A DNA stretch of 64,000 bases from Vibrio diazotrophicus (GCF_038452265.1 NZ_CP151842.1:1364001-1428000); one strand, 5' to 3'; counted from the stretch's first letter, positions 36,769 to 45,750 are shown. A program made the numbers and translations. The notes: generated by a model not told the origin, from the sequence alone.

Positions 36769-37892
36769 TGAAACAACACAATATATTTTTCACAACAGTA
36801 TTACTGGTACTGTTTTTGGGTTCGTTCCCTACCGCGCGAGCTGAAACTCAAATTGCATTAATGGACTTGGTAGATGTTCAGGGAATACGTGAAAACCAAT
36901 TAGTTGGTTACGGAATGGTTGTTGGCTTAGATGGCAATGGTGACCGTAACCAAGTGAAGTTTACCGCTCAGTCCATTACAAACATGTTGCGTCAGTTTGG
37001 TGTACAACTCGATGAATCGACCAACCCCAAGTTGCGTAACGTGGCTTCAGTGAGTGTGACGGCGACAGTCAATCCAATGGCTGGACCGGGTCAGAAACTG
37101 GATATTGTTGTTGCATCCATCGGCGATGCCAAAAGCCTCAGAGGCGGGACGTTATTAATGACACCATTGCGCGGTGTTGACGGCGAAGTGTATGCCGTAG
37201 CGCAAGGTAATGTTGTGGTTGGCGGTGTGTCTGCCGAAGGTAGAAGTGGTTCAAAAATTACCATCAATACAGCAACCACTGGCAGAGTACCTAACGGTGC
37301 AACACTCGAACGAGAAATACCCACAGACTTTAATGAACAAGACAAAATCACTCTAAATCTACGTGAGCCTAGCTTTACGACCGCAAAAAATATTGTTCGT
37401 GAAATTAATAATACGTTTGGACCTAAGGTTGCGACGGCAATCAATAAGGGCAAAGTCGAAATGCGTGCCCCTAAGGATACCCAACAACGAGTGACTATGA
37501 TGTCTATGTTAGAAGAGCTCAGTGTTACCGAAGGTCGTAAACCTGCACGAATCGTCTTTAACTCTCGCACTGGAACAGTCGTAATAGGTAAGAATGTGAA
37601 GGTGGGAGAGGCTGCTGTCAGTCACGGCAACTTAACGGTCAGTATTAACGAATCTCAACTGGTGAGTCAGCCAAATGCGTTTGCAGATTCAGGGCAAACG
37701 GAAGTTGTCCAGCAGTCGGATATTAATATTGATGAAATGAGAGCGAATATGATGATCTGGCCTGTGGGCACCGAACTCAACACCATAGTGAGTGCGGTAA
37801 ACAGCCTCGGAGCGACACCCACTGATCTAATGTCGATATTGCAAGCCTTACATGAGGCTGGGGCATTAAACGCCGAGTTAGTCGTTATATAG
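36768..37892 (+). CDS. flgI: Lateral P-ring protein FlgI
   Basis: A ~374-residue FlgI with a signal peptide (MKQHNIFFTTVLLVLFLG, cleaved after ARA). The mature part includes DVQGIRENQLVGYGMVVGL and the C-terminal LMSILQALHEAGALNAELV ending. It forms the periplasmic P ring. ATG 36768, overlapping the flgH stop, is chosen over one five codons earlier because the signal peptide starts there. Confidence 0.96.
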   Translation: MKQHNIFFTTVLLVLFLGSFPTARAETQIALMDLVDVQGIRENQLVGYGMVVGLDGNGDRNQVKFTAQSITNMLRQFGVQLDESTNPKLRNVASVSVTATVNPMAGPGQKLDIVVASIGDAKSLRGGTLLMTPLRGVDGEVYAVAQGNVVVGGVSAEGRSGSKITINTATTGRVPNGATLEREIPTDFNEQDKITLNLREPSFTTAKNIVREINNTFGPKVATAINKGKVEMRAPKDTQQRVTMMSMLEELSVTEGRKPARIVFNSRTGTVVIGKNVKVGEAAVSHGNLTVSINESQLVSQPNAFADSGQTEVVQQSDINIDEMRANMMIWPVGTELNTIVSAVNSLGATPTDLMSILQALHEAGALNAELVVI

Positions 37893-37902
37893 GGAAAGCA
37901 CA

Positions 37903-38424
37903 ATGAAAATAGATCTTTCTAACGATAGAACACAGATGGGTTCAGTTCTTTATCACGACAACACAACACTGACGAACATTAAACATGCTTCCGACGAAAA
38001 AGGCGCATTAGAAACTGTCGCTAAACAATTTGAGGCAATGTTCCTGCAATTAGTATTACGTCAAATGCGTAGCAGCAGTGATGTTATGGCTGATGAAGAC
38101 AGCCCGTTTTCTAGCAAGCAACAGGGTGTTTTTCGCGATATGTATGATGGCCAGATGGCTATTGAAATGGCGAAAAAACAGAGCTCGGGAATTGCAGATA
38201 TGTTAGTTGAACAATTGGGTTCGAATGAGAGCTCGGCTTCAAACATTGTGGACTTTTCTTTAGCTTCTCAACGTGTAGAACACGATGAGTCAAAATTGGC
38301 AAAAAATGTCATCACACCAGTTAATCATTCTTCACAAACGGTCGCATCTAACTTCCAAGAAAGAAATGAATTAACAGCGACTAATGCATTTAGTCAGTCT
38401 TTGATTCGTAAATTGGAGCGTTAA
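37903..38424 (+). CDS. flgJ: Lateral FlgJ, rod chaperone domain only
   Basis: A 173-residue protein covering only the N-terminal rod-binding domain of FlgJ (QFEAMFLQLVLRQMRSSSD, FRDMYDGQMAIEMAKKQSSG). The C-terminal glucosaminidase (muramidase) domain of ~300-residue FlgJ proteins is absent, and the last ~70 residues are polar. A separate SLT transglycosylase gene in the same locus (29386-30093) may replace it. It is followed 5 bp later by flgK. Confidence 0.93.
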   Translation: MKIDLSNDRTQMGSVLYHDNTTLTNIKHASDEKGALETVAKQFEAMFLQLVLRQMRSSSDVMADEDSPFSSKQQGVFRDMYDGQMAIEMAKKQSSGIADMLVEQLGSNESSASNIVDFSLASQRVEHDESKLAKNVITPVNHSSQTVASNFQERNELTATNAFSQSLIRKLER

Positions 38425-38429
38425 CGAAT

Positions 38430-39803
38430 ATGAACCTGGTTAATATCGCATTAAGCGGACTCAATGCAAACCGCGTAGCACTAGATGTTACAGCTCAGAA
38501 CGTCGCGAACGTAAATACTCCTGGTTATAGTCGCCAACAAGCACTAATGGCAACCGTTGGCGGTTCTCAGTATGACAGACTTAGTGCAGGGACGGGCGTA
38601 GAGGTGACGAGTATTCGCCGAGTAACAGATCAGTTTATTGTTAAGCAGACGTGGACGACCAGCAGTGCAGAATCTTATGCATCACGGTATACAGAGAGTT
38701 TAAGCTACCTAGAAAACACATTAGATTCTGAAGGATTTAGTTTGTCAGCGGGTTTGGATAACTTATTTGCTGCACTTCATGATGCGACTTCGAAACCGGA
38801 ATCTATGCCATTACGTCAGCAAATTATTAATGAAGCTGAAGCGCTATCCCGCCGTTTTAACACTCTGAATGAGTCCCTTTATACCCAACATAAAAACTTA
38901 AGCGATCAGCGCACTGCTGCAGTTGCAGAAGCGAATAGTCTTATGAGTAATATTGCTGATATAAATAAGCAGATAGTTGAGAGTAAAGGCGTTGGCGCAA
39001 ATGCAGCGCAACTACTAGACACACGTGATACGTTGGTTGGGGAGCTATCAAAATTGGTGGAAGTAAAAACCACTGATCAGGCTAACGGGAGCATTCAAGT
39101 AACACTGACGTCTGGTCAACCTCTGATCATGGGCAGTGAGGCGGGTGTTCTTAAAGCAATACCTGATGTAAATGATGCTTATATAGCAACGTTACAAGTC
39201 GATTTTGATAAACAAAGCTTTTCAATACCCGGTGATGTCGGCAGTAACCTTGGCGCAATATCAAACTACCAAACTAACATTCTCAAACCGTACATGACGG
39301 CGCTTGATGAGATGGCTGTTTCCATGGCTGATGCGTTCAACACGGAACTGGCAATGGGCTTAGATCTTAACGGAATCGCGGGAAAAGCGTTATTTAGTTA
39401 TGACGCAGCGAACGCTGCTGCAAGTCTAACTATTACGGACATTACTCCGAATGAACTGGGTTTATCTGGTGATGGAAATCCAGGGAACAGCGACAACTTG
39501 ATTTCCATAATAGAGATAAGTAACCAGACATTTTCGATTAATGGCTTTGGGAATGTCTCACTGAATGATGCATTTACAGGAATGGTGGGTAATGTCGCAA
39601 TAAAAGCACGACAGGCCGAATCGGACTATCAGGCTAAAAGCAGCATGAACAGCCAGGCAATTACCGCCAGAGATAATATTAGTGCAGTCAACAGTGACGA
39701 AGAAGCAGCAAACCTAATGAATTTTGCTAATGCGCACAATGCCAATATGAAAGTTATCAGTACCGCCAACCAGCTGTTTGATTCAGTGCTGCAGTTATTT
39801 TAG
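38430..39803 (+). CDS. flgK: Lateral hook-filament junction protein FlgK
   Basis: A 457-residue FlgK with the N-terminal NVANVNTPGYSRQQALMATV motif and C-terminal helices ending QLFDSVLQLF. It joins the hook to the filament together with FlgL and is chaperoned by FlgN. It is shorter than typical polar FlgK because the central domain is reduced. Confidence 0.96.
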   Translation: MNLVNIALSGLNANRVALDVTAQNVANVNTPGYSRQQALMATVGGSQYDRLSAGTGVEVTSIRRVTDQFIVKQTWTTSSAESYASRYTESLSYLENTLDSEGFSLSAGLDNLFAALHDATSKPESMPLRQQIINEAEALSRRFNTLNESLYTQHKNLSDQRTAAVAEANSLMSNIADINKQIVESKGVGANAAQLLDTRDTLVGELSKLVEVKTTDQANGSIQVTLTSGQPLIMGSEAGVLKAIPDVNDAYIATLQVDFDKQSFSIPGDVGSNLGAISNYQTNILKPYMTALDEMAVSMADAFNTELAMGLDLNGIAGKALFSYDAANAAASLTITDITPNELGLSGDGNPGNSDNLISIIEISNQTFSINGFGNVSLNDAFTGMVGNVAIKARQAESDYQAKSSMNSQAITARDNISAVNSDEEAANLMNFANAHNANMKVISTANQLFDSVLQLF

Positions 39804-39812
39804 AGGGACATC

Positions 39813-40703
39813 ATGAGAATCAGTGACACACAGTTTAGCCAGATGATGCTGCAAAGCTTGCAGACAAACAATGCAGGGTTAGGAAAGGTCATGCAGCAAA
39901 TGTCGACAGGTGAAAGGATGACGAAGTTGTCCGACGATCCTATGGCATCAATCAAGTTATTGAACCTCGAGCGTGAAGACAGCGCTATTACCCAATACCA
40001 AAACAATATTGCCAATGTAAAAACGATACTTTCCAGCCAGGAAGTGTATTTAGATTCCGTGACGGATAGCTTGCAGAACATGCGTGACCGAATTCTCTGG
40101 GGAGCGAATGGCACGATGACAACAGACGACCGTGCCGGGATTATTACCGAGTTAAACAATCTACGAGATTCGATTACTTCGGCATTTAACGCTCAAGATG
40201 AAGAAGGGGTTCATTTATTCTCGGGAACGGCAACAGATACCCCGTCTTTAGATGCGAATTACAATATTTTGGGTAACAGTGATAAACGAGTCGTGACTGT
40301 CGCAAAAGGCGTTACGATGGAAACGAACATTACAGCGCTAGATGTTTTGGATCTGGGCGGTGGCAATAATATTTTAAAATCCATAGACGGATTAATCGCC
40401 GAGTTTCAGGCTCCTACTGCAAATTTCCAAAATGAAGTCAGCAACACAATTAATGATCTTGATATAACCGCAAATAACGTTCTCTCGGCAATCACAGAAA
40501 TGGGCGGACGTCATAACAATTTGGATTTAATGAACAGTTCGCATACCGATAATAAACTCTTTGTCGAAAAAGTGAACGATGAGTTATCTGCTTTAGATTA
40601 CAGTGAAGCCTCTGTGCGTTTAAACAGTTTTATGGCTGCTTTACAGGCTACACAAGCCAGCTATGTCAAAATAGACGGCTTATCACTATTTGACCGTATT
40701 TAG
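39813..40703 (+). CDS. flgL: Lateral hook-filament junction protein FlgL
   Basis: A 296-residue FlgL with flagellin-like D0/D1 ends. The N-terminus MRISDTQFSQMMLQSLQTNN leads to QQMSTGERMTKLSDDPMAS, and the C-terminus ends YVKIDGLSLFDRI. It forms the second junction layer below the LafA filament. It lies 9 bp after flgK. Confidence 0.96.
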   Translation: MRISDTQFSQMMLQSLQTNNAGLGKVMQQMSTGERMTKLSDDPMASIKLLNLEREDSAITQYQNNIANVKTILSSQEVYLDSVTDSLQNMRDRILWGANGTMTTDDRAGIITELNNLRDSITSAFNAQDEEGVHLFSGTATDTPSLDANYNILGNSDKRVVTVAKGVTMETNITALDVLDLGGGNNILKSIDGLIAEFQAPTANFQNEVSNTINDLDITANNVLSAITEMGGRHNNLDLMNSSHTDNKLFVEKVNDELSALDYSEASVRLNSFMAALQATQASYVKIDGLSLFDRI

Positions 40704-40714
40704 GTAGTATTTAG

Positions 40715-41758
40715 ATGGCTTTAAGCACAAGTGAAGTTCGTGCGCATGGTATTCGACTAACTGGGCAGGAAAGAACAACAGTTACACCGTCTCTAAATGC
40801 TGGCGATGTAAAACGTATTGCGTCTAACCCCGCTAGTTATTCGAACAGAGGTAATACCTCGACTTATTCTGTGTCTGGAATATTGCTTACTCAGGGGCAA
40901 CAACAAGCGACTGCTGTACAAATAGCGGCTAAGTCTTTGCAGCTAGTTGGGAAAGAGTTAGGTAGCATTAAGCGTCAATTAACTCAGGCAATGAATCAGG
41001 GCGTAGATAACGTTCCAAATATTAAAGAGAACTTAACGCGTTCAAAAATTCAAATTGATACCGTGTTACAGGAGTCTCGTTTCGATGGTCATCGTGTTAT
41101 TGATAATGAGTTGAACTTAAAACTCAATGGAACAGATGTCCGCCGATTTTCAATTCCTGGTCTCAATGTGAATCGCTTACAAGGTAAAGCTGAACAAATA
41201 CGTTTGGATTTTCCTCATGGTAGCTCGGTAATGATCCAGTTTGATTCAGCGAAAGATGGAGTTAGAACCGTTAAAATGTTGGATAGAAGTCTTATACCTT
41301 TGGGGATGAGAGCCAGCATTAGTGAAGACGGTACCGTACTATTTGAAGCGAGTGAGCAAGCTTACAAACAAATGGACCATAAAGTCGCAGTTACAGGCCA
41401 AGGCCATCGTTTTCCGGCTGGTCAGGCTAACATGCTCAATTTAAAATCAGAACCAGATGGCGTTGCTGAGCTTCGTTTCGATTTAAGCTCGCGTGACGGT
41501 ATTAAGCAGAGCATCATTAAAGTTAATAAACATCTTCAGCAAACACACGCTAGCTTAGAACAAGCTAACCAATATCAAGTCGATATCGATACACAAATGC
41601 AGACAATGAAGAGTCAACTGAATGTGCCTAGCAGTCAGCAGATTTCACAAAAGCTCACACATTTTAATAGAGCTTCGGAAGATTTTTCTTCGGCGTTTGA
41701 AGCATTAAATGCACAAGCGAATGTGCGTCGCCATACTGTGGTTGCGTTGCTCAGTTAG
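40715..41758 (+). CDS. lafW: LafW-like lateral hook-associated protein
   Basis: A 347-residue protein 11 bp after flgL, with helical ends (QIAAKSLQLVGKELGSIKRQ near residue 75 and QVDIDTQMQTMKSQLN near the C-terminus) and a beta-rich middle. These suggest a flagellin/hook-associated fold. In other lateral flagellar systems a gene called lafW, described as a hook-associated protein, follows flgL, and I assign it mainly on that position and size. Its precise role is not known to me. It is the last gene of the flg operon. Confidence 0.75.
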   Translation: MALSTSEVRAHGIRLTGQERTTVTPSLNAGDVKRIASNPASYSNRGNTSTYSVSGILLTQGQQQATAVQIAAKSLQLVGKELGSIKRQLTQAMNQGVDNVPNIKENLTRSKIQIDTVLQESRFDGHRVIDNELNLKLNGTDVRRFSIPGLNVNRLQGKAEQIRLDFPHGSSVMIQFDSAKDGVRTVKMLDRSLIPLGMRASISEDGTVLFEASEQAYKQMDHKVAVTGQGHRFPAGQANMLNLKSEPDGVAELRFDLSSRDGIKQSIIKVNKHLQQTHASLEQANQYQVDIDTQMQTMKSQLNVPSSQQISQKLTHFNRASEDFSSAFEALNAQANVRRHTVVALLS

Positions 41759-41783
41759 ACCTAGCTCATACCTTTTTAAAACA

Positions 41784-41815
41784 ATGGAAAATCGTCTGGT
41801 GTCTAGATTTTCCAT
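41784..41815 (+). terminator. Hairpin after lafW
   Basis: ATGGAAAATC pairs perfectly with GATTTTCCAT over a 12-nt loop, 26 bp after the lafW stop. The T run is poor (GTTCC), so it may be a weak terminator or an mRNA-end stabiliser for the long flg transcript. Confidence 0.5.
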
Positions 41816-41834
41816 GTTCCAGTTTCATTCAGAC

Positions 41835-41927
41835 TTGATACAAACCTACCTCTGCATTTGCCAAAGCCTAATACGTGAATCATTATCGACTTTCCGCTAC
41901 ACTGTGCGGCTTCATTTTAAGGCTTTC
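41835..41927 (+). repeat. Right copy of ~90-bp direct repeat flanking the flagellar locus
   Basis: This aligns with 5589-5680 at roughly 75-80% identity in the same orientation. It ends 10 bp before the start of the metalloprotein gene at 41938. The best shared reading frame (LIQTYLCICQSLIRES) matches the left copy (MMQTYLCIDDSLMRES), and differences concentrate in third positions over that part. The frame is then lost by small indels. Confidence 0.6.
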
Positions 41928-41937
41928 AAAAATACGT

Positions 41938-42444
41938 ATGAATTCAGTACTCAGATACATTCAAGGCTATCCTGCTCACATTGTCGAGTCAGTCCAAAAG
42001 TTGGTTGATAACGATAAGCTCATTCCTTGGTTCGAGCAGCGTTACCCTGAACGTCATTCAATTCAAAGTGAGAAAGCACTGTTTGAATATACGATGGCGA
42101 TTAAGAACCAGTATATGAAGAAAACTGCGCCGCTGAGCAAGGTGGTTTACGACAGCAAAATACACCTAATCAACAATGCTCTGGGCCTTCACACTTATGT
42201 ATCAAAAGTCCATGGTAATAAGATCAAATCTAAAAATGAAATACGTATTGCCAGTATGTTTAAAAACGCGCCTGAGCCTTTATTAAGAATGCTGGTTGTT
42301 CACGAGCTTGCGCATCTGAGAGAAAAAGATCACAACAAATCCTTCTATCAACTTTGTTGTCATATGGAACCGAATTATCACCAGTATGAACTGGATGCAC
42401 GCATTTACATGATGGTCTTAGAGTTAAGCCGAGGTAACGGATGA
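41938..42444 (+). CDS. YgjP-like/M48-type metal-dependent hydrolase
   Basis: A ~168-residue soluble protein with a zinc-binding HELAHLREKDH motif (~residue 122) and a downstream acidic residue region (MEPNYHQYELDAR), matching the YgjP/WLM metallopeptidase-like family. A hydrolase function is inferred from the motif; the substrate is unknown. ATG 41938 (MNSVLRYIQGY) is chosen over an ATG at 41875, which lies inside the flanking repeat. The stop overlaps the rlmF start by 4 bp, so the two genes are probably coupled. Confidence 0.88.
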   Translation: MNSVLRYIQGYPAHIVESVQKLVDNDKLIPWFEQRYPERHSIQSEKALFEYTMAIKNQYMKKTAPLSKVVYDSKIHLINNALGLHTYVSKVHGNKIKSKNEIRIASMFKNAPEPLLRMLVVHELAHLREKDHNKSFYQLCCHMEPNYHQYELDARIYMMVLELSRGNG

Positions 42445-43610
42445 ACAGTCAAGCTCCTACTGAGAAGACCCGAGGGAAAACACGCAGTAAAAATACAGTG
42501 AAAGAAAAAGCTGCTAATGAAAAAAAGGTGAGCAGTAAGAAATCGTATTCTGCATCTAAGGCTTCAAAGTCTAAACCACTAGCACAACCGAAATCTAGCG
42601 GAGCGGCAAAACCAACCGTTAGATCAAACCCAGTGACTAAGGGCAAAGAGGGGTTACACAGTAGAAATCGCCACAAAGGCAATTATGACTTTATGGCGTT
42701 GTGCAAAGTGTTACCGGAATTAAAACCCCACCTGATTAAAAACCCTAAAGGTGATTGGAGTATTTCTTTCTCAGACCCGACAGCCGTTAAGCTACTGAAC
42801 AAAGCGTTACTTGCACTGCATTATGGTGTGTCGTTCTGGGATATTCCGCAGGGCTACTTGTGTCCGCCGATTCCGGGACGTGCAGACTACATCCACCGCG
42901 TGGCTGATTTGCTGCAATCAGAGAACTCGTCGCTCAAACAAGACGGTATTCGCGCACTTGATATAGGAGTCGGTGCAAACTGCATTTATCCGATCATTGG
43001 TGTCACGGAATACGCTTGGAACTATGTAGGTAGCGATGTTGACCCCGTGTCTGTGAAGCAAGCTAATAACATTGCTCAGCACAATGACAATCTGAGAGGC
43101 CGAATAGAGTGCCGTTTACAGACTGACAGCAAATCGATATTTGCTGGCATTATTCAGCCAAATGAAAAATACCATGTGACGACCTGCAATCCGCCGTTTC
43201 ATGCTTCTCTTGCCGAAGCAGAACAGGGGACTCAGCGAAAGCTGAAAAACCTTCAAGCGAACAAAAAGAAGAAAGGTTTAACAAGTCAGCCGATGCTTTC
43301 AAAGCAAGAGGAAAAGCCGACTCTCAATTTTGGTGGACAAAAAGCTGAGCTTTGGTGTCCCGGCGGTGAAGCGGCATTTATTAAGAACATGGCGTTTGAA
43401 AGTCAGCGGTTTGGTCAGCAGGTTTTGTGGTTCACAACGCTGATATCAAAAAGTGATAATGTTCGTTGGATGAAAAAACAACTTCAGAAAGTTGGCGCCG
43501 AGTCGATAAAAGTAGTAGAGATGCAGCAAGGACAAAAGATAAGTCGTTTTATTGCATGGACTTTTCAAAATGCTGAACAGCGCAAGCTGTGGATTAAAGA
43601 CAGTTGCTAA
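42441..43610 (+). CDS. rlmF: 23S rRNA (adenine-1618-N6)-methyltransferase
   Basis: A 389-residue RlmF. A lysine/serine-rich, probably disordered N-terminus (~1-70) precedes the methyltransferase. The SAM-binding motif I is ALDIGVGANCIYPIIG (~172) and the catalytic NPPF lies in TCNPPFHASL (~250). It methylates A1618 of 23S rRNA. The basic tail is longer than in E. coli and may help RNA binding. Confidence 0.94.
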   Translation: MNSQAPTEKTRGKTRSKNTVKEKAANEKKVSSKKSYSASKASKSKPLAQPKSSGAAKPTVRSNPVTKGKEGLHSRNRHKGNYDFMALCKVLPELKPHLIKNPKGDWSISFSDPTAVKLLNKALLALHYGVSFWDIPQGYLCPPIPGRADYIHRVADLLQSENSSLKQDGIRALDIGVGANCIYPIIGVTEYAWNYVGSDVDPVSVKQANNIAQHNDNLRGRIECRLQTDSKSIFAGIIQPNEKYHVTTCNPPFHASLAEAEQGTQRKLKNLQANKKKKGLTSQPMLSKQEEKPTLNFGGQKAELWCPGGEAAFIKNMAFESQRFGQQVLWFTTLISKSDNVRWMKKQLQKVGAESIKVVEMQQGQKISRFIAWTFQNAEQRKLWIKDSC

Positions 43611-43651
43611 TATAACAGTAGTGGAATAACTCTATAGAGAAGGAGGTAAGT

Positions 43652-43873
43652 ATGGACTTTGTGTTCTTTCAACCTTGCCAACCGGATTGGTTATGCAAAC
43701 CATTCTTGAGTGTATTTTCACTATTGTTGCTTGTCGGACTGGTTTTGTTTATCCGTATCGTTTATCGCGAATACCAGAAAATACAACGGGCGAAACAAGT
43801 ACGACGCCTACGCCGAGTGCATTATCGCGATAGAAAAGGCGGCAATAATGGCCGCCCGAAAAACGCTAAATGA
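43652..43873 (+). CDS. Small single-pass membrane protein
   Basis: A 73-residue protein that I do not recognise. A short N-terminus with two Cys (PCQPDWLC) is followed by one membrane helix (~19-38, SVFSLLLLVGLVLFIRIV) and a very basic C-terminal tail (RRLRRVHYRDRKGG). A near-perfect ribosome site (AGAAGGAGG) 6 bp before the ATG supports that it is translated. It lies 41 bp after rlmF in the same direction. Confidence 0.7.
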   Translation: MDFVFFQPCQPDWLCKPFLSVFSLLLLVGLVLFIRIVYREYQKIQRAKQVRRLRRVHYRDRKGGNNGRPKNAK

Positions 43874-43881
43874 CAATGAGC

Positions 43882-44592
43882 CTACAGTTGTTTGAGTAGC
43901 GATAAATATTTCTGTTCCAACCTTTTGTTTCCGGCTCGCCTTTCTAAATTTGCCAACAAGTGCAGTGATGCTTTTTGATAACCATGGTTTTGATGAAACT
44001 GCAAAAGCCTCACTCGCGCCTGAGAAAACTCTCCTGAATCTATTTCTAGCTTCGACAATTGTAAGATTGAGCGAAATCGCTGTGGATCATGATCTATGGC
44101 GCGGCTAAAGTACTTTTTTGCTTTGCTCAAGTTGCCATACTTCGCTGCACACAAACCGGCATTTTCGTAGCTTTCCGCCACTAAGTAATAATTGGGTTGT
44201 TCTACGGCTTGATTGAAATATTTATCGGCTTGTCGGTAGTCGCCTATCTTGCACAGGAAAGCACCATAATTGTTGAGCACTTGGCCATTGTCGTCATGTT
44301 CACTCAATGCGTCTTCGTAAGCTTCAAGTGCTTTATCTTTTTCGCCGACGACATCGTAATAATGAGCGATCGCAAGCATGGCTCTGTAGTATTCCGGCGC
44401 GTGTTCTAACGCTTTCTCAAGGTTTTCTCGTGCTTTGGGCATGTTGCCATTTTCTAAATAGCCCAAGCCTAATGTGATTCTCGATTCCGCTTTTTCAATC
44501 GGGTCGCTGTTTTGTTGGAGACTGTCTTGTTGTTCAACCATCATGCAGCCCAAGAGGAGAGATGATAGCAAAATACTGAGTATTGATTTCAT
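43882..44592 (-). CDS. TPR lipoprotein, PilF/PilW-like
   Basis: A ~236-residue lipoprotein. The signal peptide MKSILSILLSSLLLGC gives the lipidated Cys at residue 16. Six or so TPR helices follow (ITLGLGYLENGNMPKARENL, MLAIAHYYDVVGEKDKALEA and others). This resembles the PilF/PilW type IV pilus pilotin, which helps secretin assembly, but the usual neighbours (rlmN, rodZ, ispG) are not here, so a paralogue with another job is possible. ATG 44592 has AAGGAG 7 bp upstream, unlike the ATG 14 codons earlier. Confidence 0.78.
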   Translation of the reverse strand: MKSILSILLSSLLLGCMMVEQQDSLQQNSDPIEKAESRITLGLGYLENGNMPKARENLEKALEHAPEYYRAMLAIAHYYDVVGEKDKALEAYEDALSEHDDNGQVLNNYGAFLCKIGDYRQADKYFNQAVEQPNYYLVAESYENAGLCAAKYGNLSKAKKYFSRAIDHDPQRFRSILQLSKLEIDSGEFSQARVRLLQFHQNHGYQKASLHLLANLERRAGNKRLEQKYLSLLKQL

Positions 44593-44700
44593 TGACTTAC
44601 TCCTTGAATTTTGAAGGTATGATAATGAAATCAATTAATTATCGAAGTTATGGTGAAAATTTATGCGACAGGTTCTGCATATTCAATGGAGTGAATAAAA

Positions 44701-44724
44701 AAGCCCGCTAGTGATAGCGGGCTT
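44701..44724 (-). terminator. Terminator of metA
   Basis: A 10-bp perfect stem (AAGCCCGCTA / TAGCGGGCTT) with a GTGA loop sits 36 bp after the metA stop. On the minus strand it runs into TTTTTTA. Confidence 0.88.
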
Positions 44725-44759
44725 AGAAGTGTGTGCTGAAATACAGCTTTGATCTTCGA

Positions 44760-45701
44760 CTAGTCGTCTTTTGTGAACTTGTCTTCGCTAAAGTGTTCCA
44801 GATCAAACGGTGTTTGTTGGTATACACAATAGTTAAGCCAATTCGCGAACAACAGGTGCCCATGACTTCGCCAACTTGCTCTCGGTTGATTATCCGGATT
44901 GTCATTCGGGTAGTAGTTCACAGGAATCATTGGTTCCATACCTTCACCCAGATCGCGAACATACTCATTGTGCAGTGTATTAGCATCGTACTCCGGGTGA
45001 CCGGTAACGAACACGTTACGCTTGTCTTTCGTTGATGCTAAGTACACGCCCGCAACGTCAGAAGTCGCGAGTATATCTAAGTCGGTATGTTGATCTAAAA
45101 AGTCGGCTTCAAAATCTGCATAACGAGAATGAGGAGCCAAAAAGGTATCATCAAAACCACGCAAGATTGGGTGGAATGGCTGATGGATGTCGTGATGGTA
45201 AACTCCGGAGAGTTTTTCCTTACGTGTTCTCTTTGGCAAGTTATACAGCAGCTTCAAGCCAGCTTGAGCAGCCCAGCACACATAAAGTGTTGAAGTAACA
45301 TGGCTTTTTGCCCAAGTCATAATGGTCTGTAAATGATCCCAGTAAGCCACGTCTTCAAACTGAACTAAGCCCAGTGGAGCTCCGGTGATGATCAGACCAT
45401 CAAAGTTACGATCCTTAATTTTGTCAAACTGACGATAGAAAGCATTAAGGTGTTCTTCCGGTGTGTTTTTGCTTGGGCGATCATCAATGCGTAACAGTTC
45501 GATATCCAATTGCAGAGGTGAATTGGAGAGTAGGCGTAAAAATTGAGTCTCGGTCTCAATTTTTTTCGGCATCAGATTCAAGATCAAAATTTTAAGTGGG
45601 CGTATTTCCTGCGTTGACGCACGAGATTCTGGCATTACGAAGATGTTCTCTTTACGTAATACATCACTTGCAGGCAGTTGATCGGGGATCCTAATTGGCA
45701 C
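44760..45701 (-). CDS. metA: Homoserine O-succinyltransferase MetA
   Basis: A 313-residue MetA opening MPIRIPDQLPASDVLRKENI. The catalytic cysteine lies in VCWAAQAGLKLLYN (~142) and the His/Glu pair in FVTGHPEYDANTL (~235-237). It transfers succinyl (less likely acetyl) from CoA to homoserine, the first dedicated step of methionine synthesis. A run of MetJ-type boxes lies upstream at 45727-45750, so repression by MetJ-SAM is expected. Length and active-site spacing are normal. Confidence 0.96.
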   Translation of the reverse strand: MPIRIPDQLPASDVLRKENIFVMPESRASTQEIRPLKILILNLMPKKIETETQFLRLLSNSPLQLDIELLRIDDRPSKNTPEEHLNAFYRQFDKIKDRNFDGLIITGAPLGLVQFEDVAYWDHLQTIMTWAKSHVTSTLYVCWAAQAGLKLLYNLPKRTRKEKLSGVYHHDIHQPFHPILRGFDDTFLAPHSRYADFEADFLDQHTDLDILATSDVAGVYLASTKDKRNVFVTGHPEYDANTLHNEYVRDLGEGMEPMIPVNYYPNDNPDNQPRASWRSHGHLLFANWLNYCVYQQTPFDLEHFSEDKFTKDD

Positions 45702-45726
45702 AGCTTTCTCCCTTAGCTAACATTTT

Positions 45727-45750
45727 GGACGTCTAAACATCTAGACTTAT
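45727..45750. promoter_or_regulatory. MetJ operator upstream of metA
   Basis: Three tandem 8-bp boxes, GGACGTCT, AAACATCT and AGACTTAT, resemble the MetJ consensus AGACGTCT. They lie 26-49 bp before the metA start. MetJ binds such tandem boxes cooperatively in the presence of SAM. Confidence 0.8.

Noticed and set aside
41875..41937. Upstream ATG for the metalloprotein gene
   Set aside because: The extra 21 residues lie within the flanking repeat, and the ATG at 41938 begins the conserved protein.
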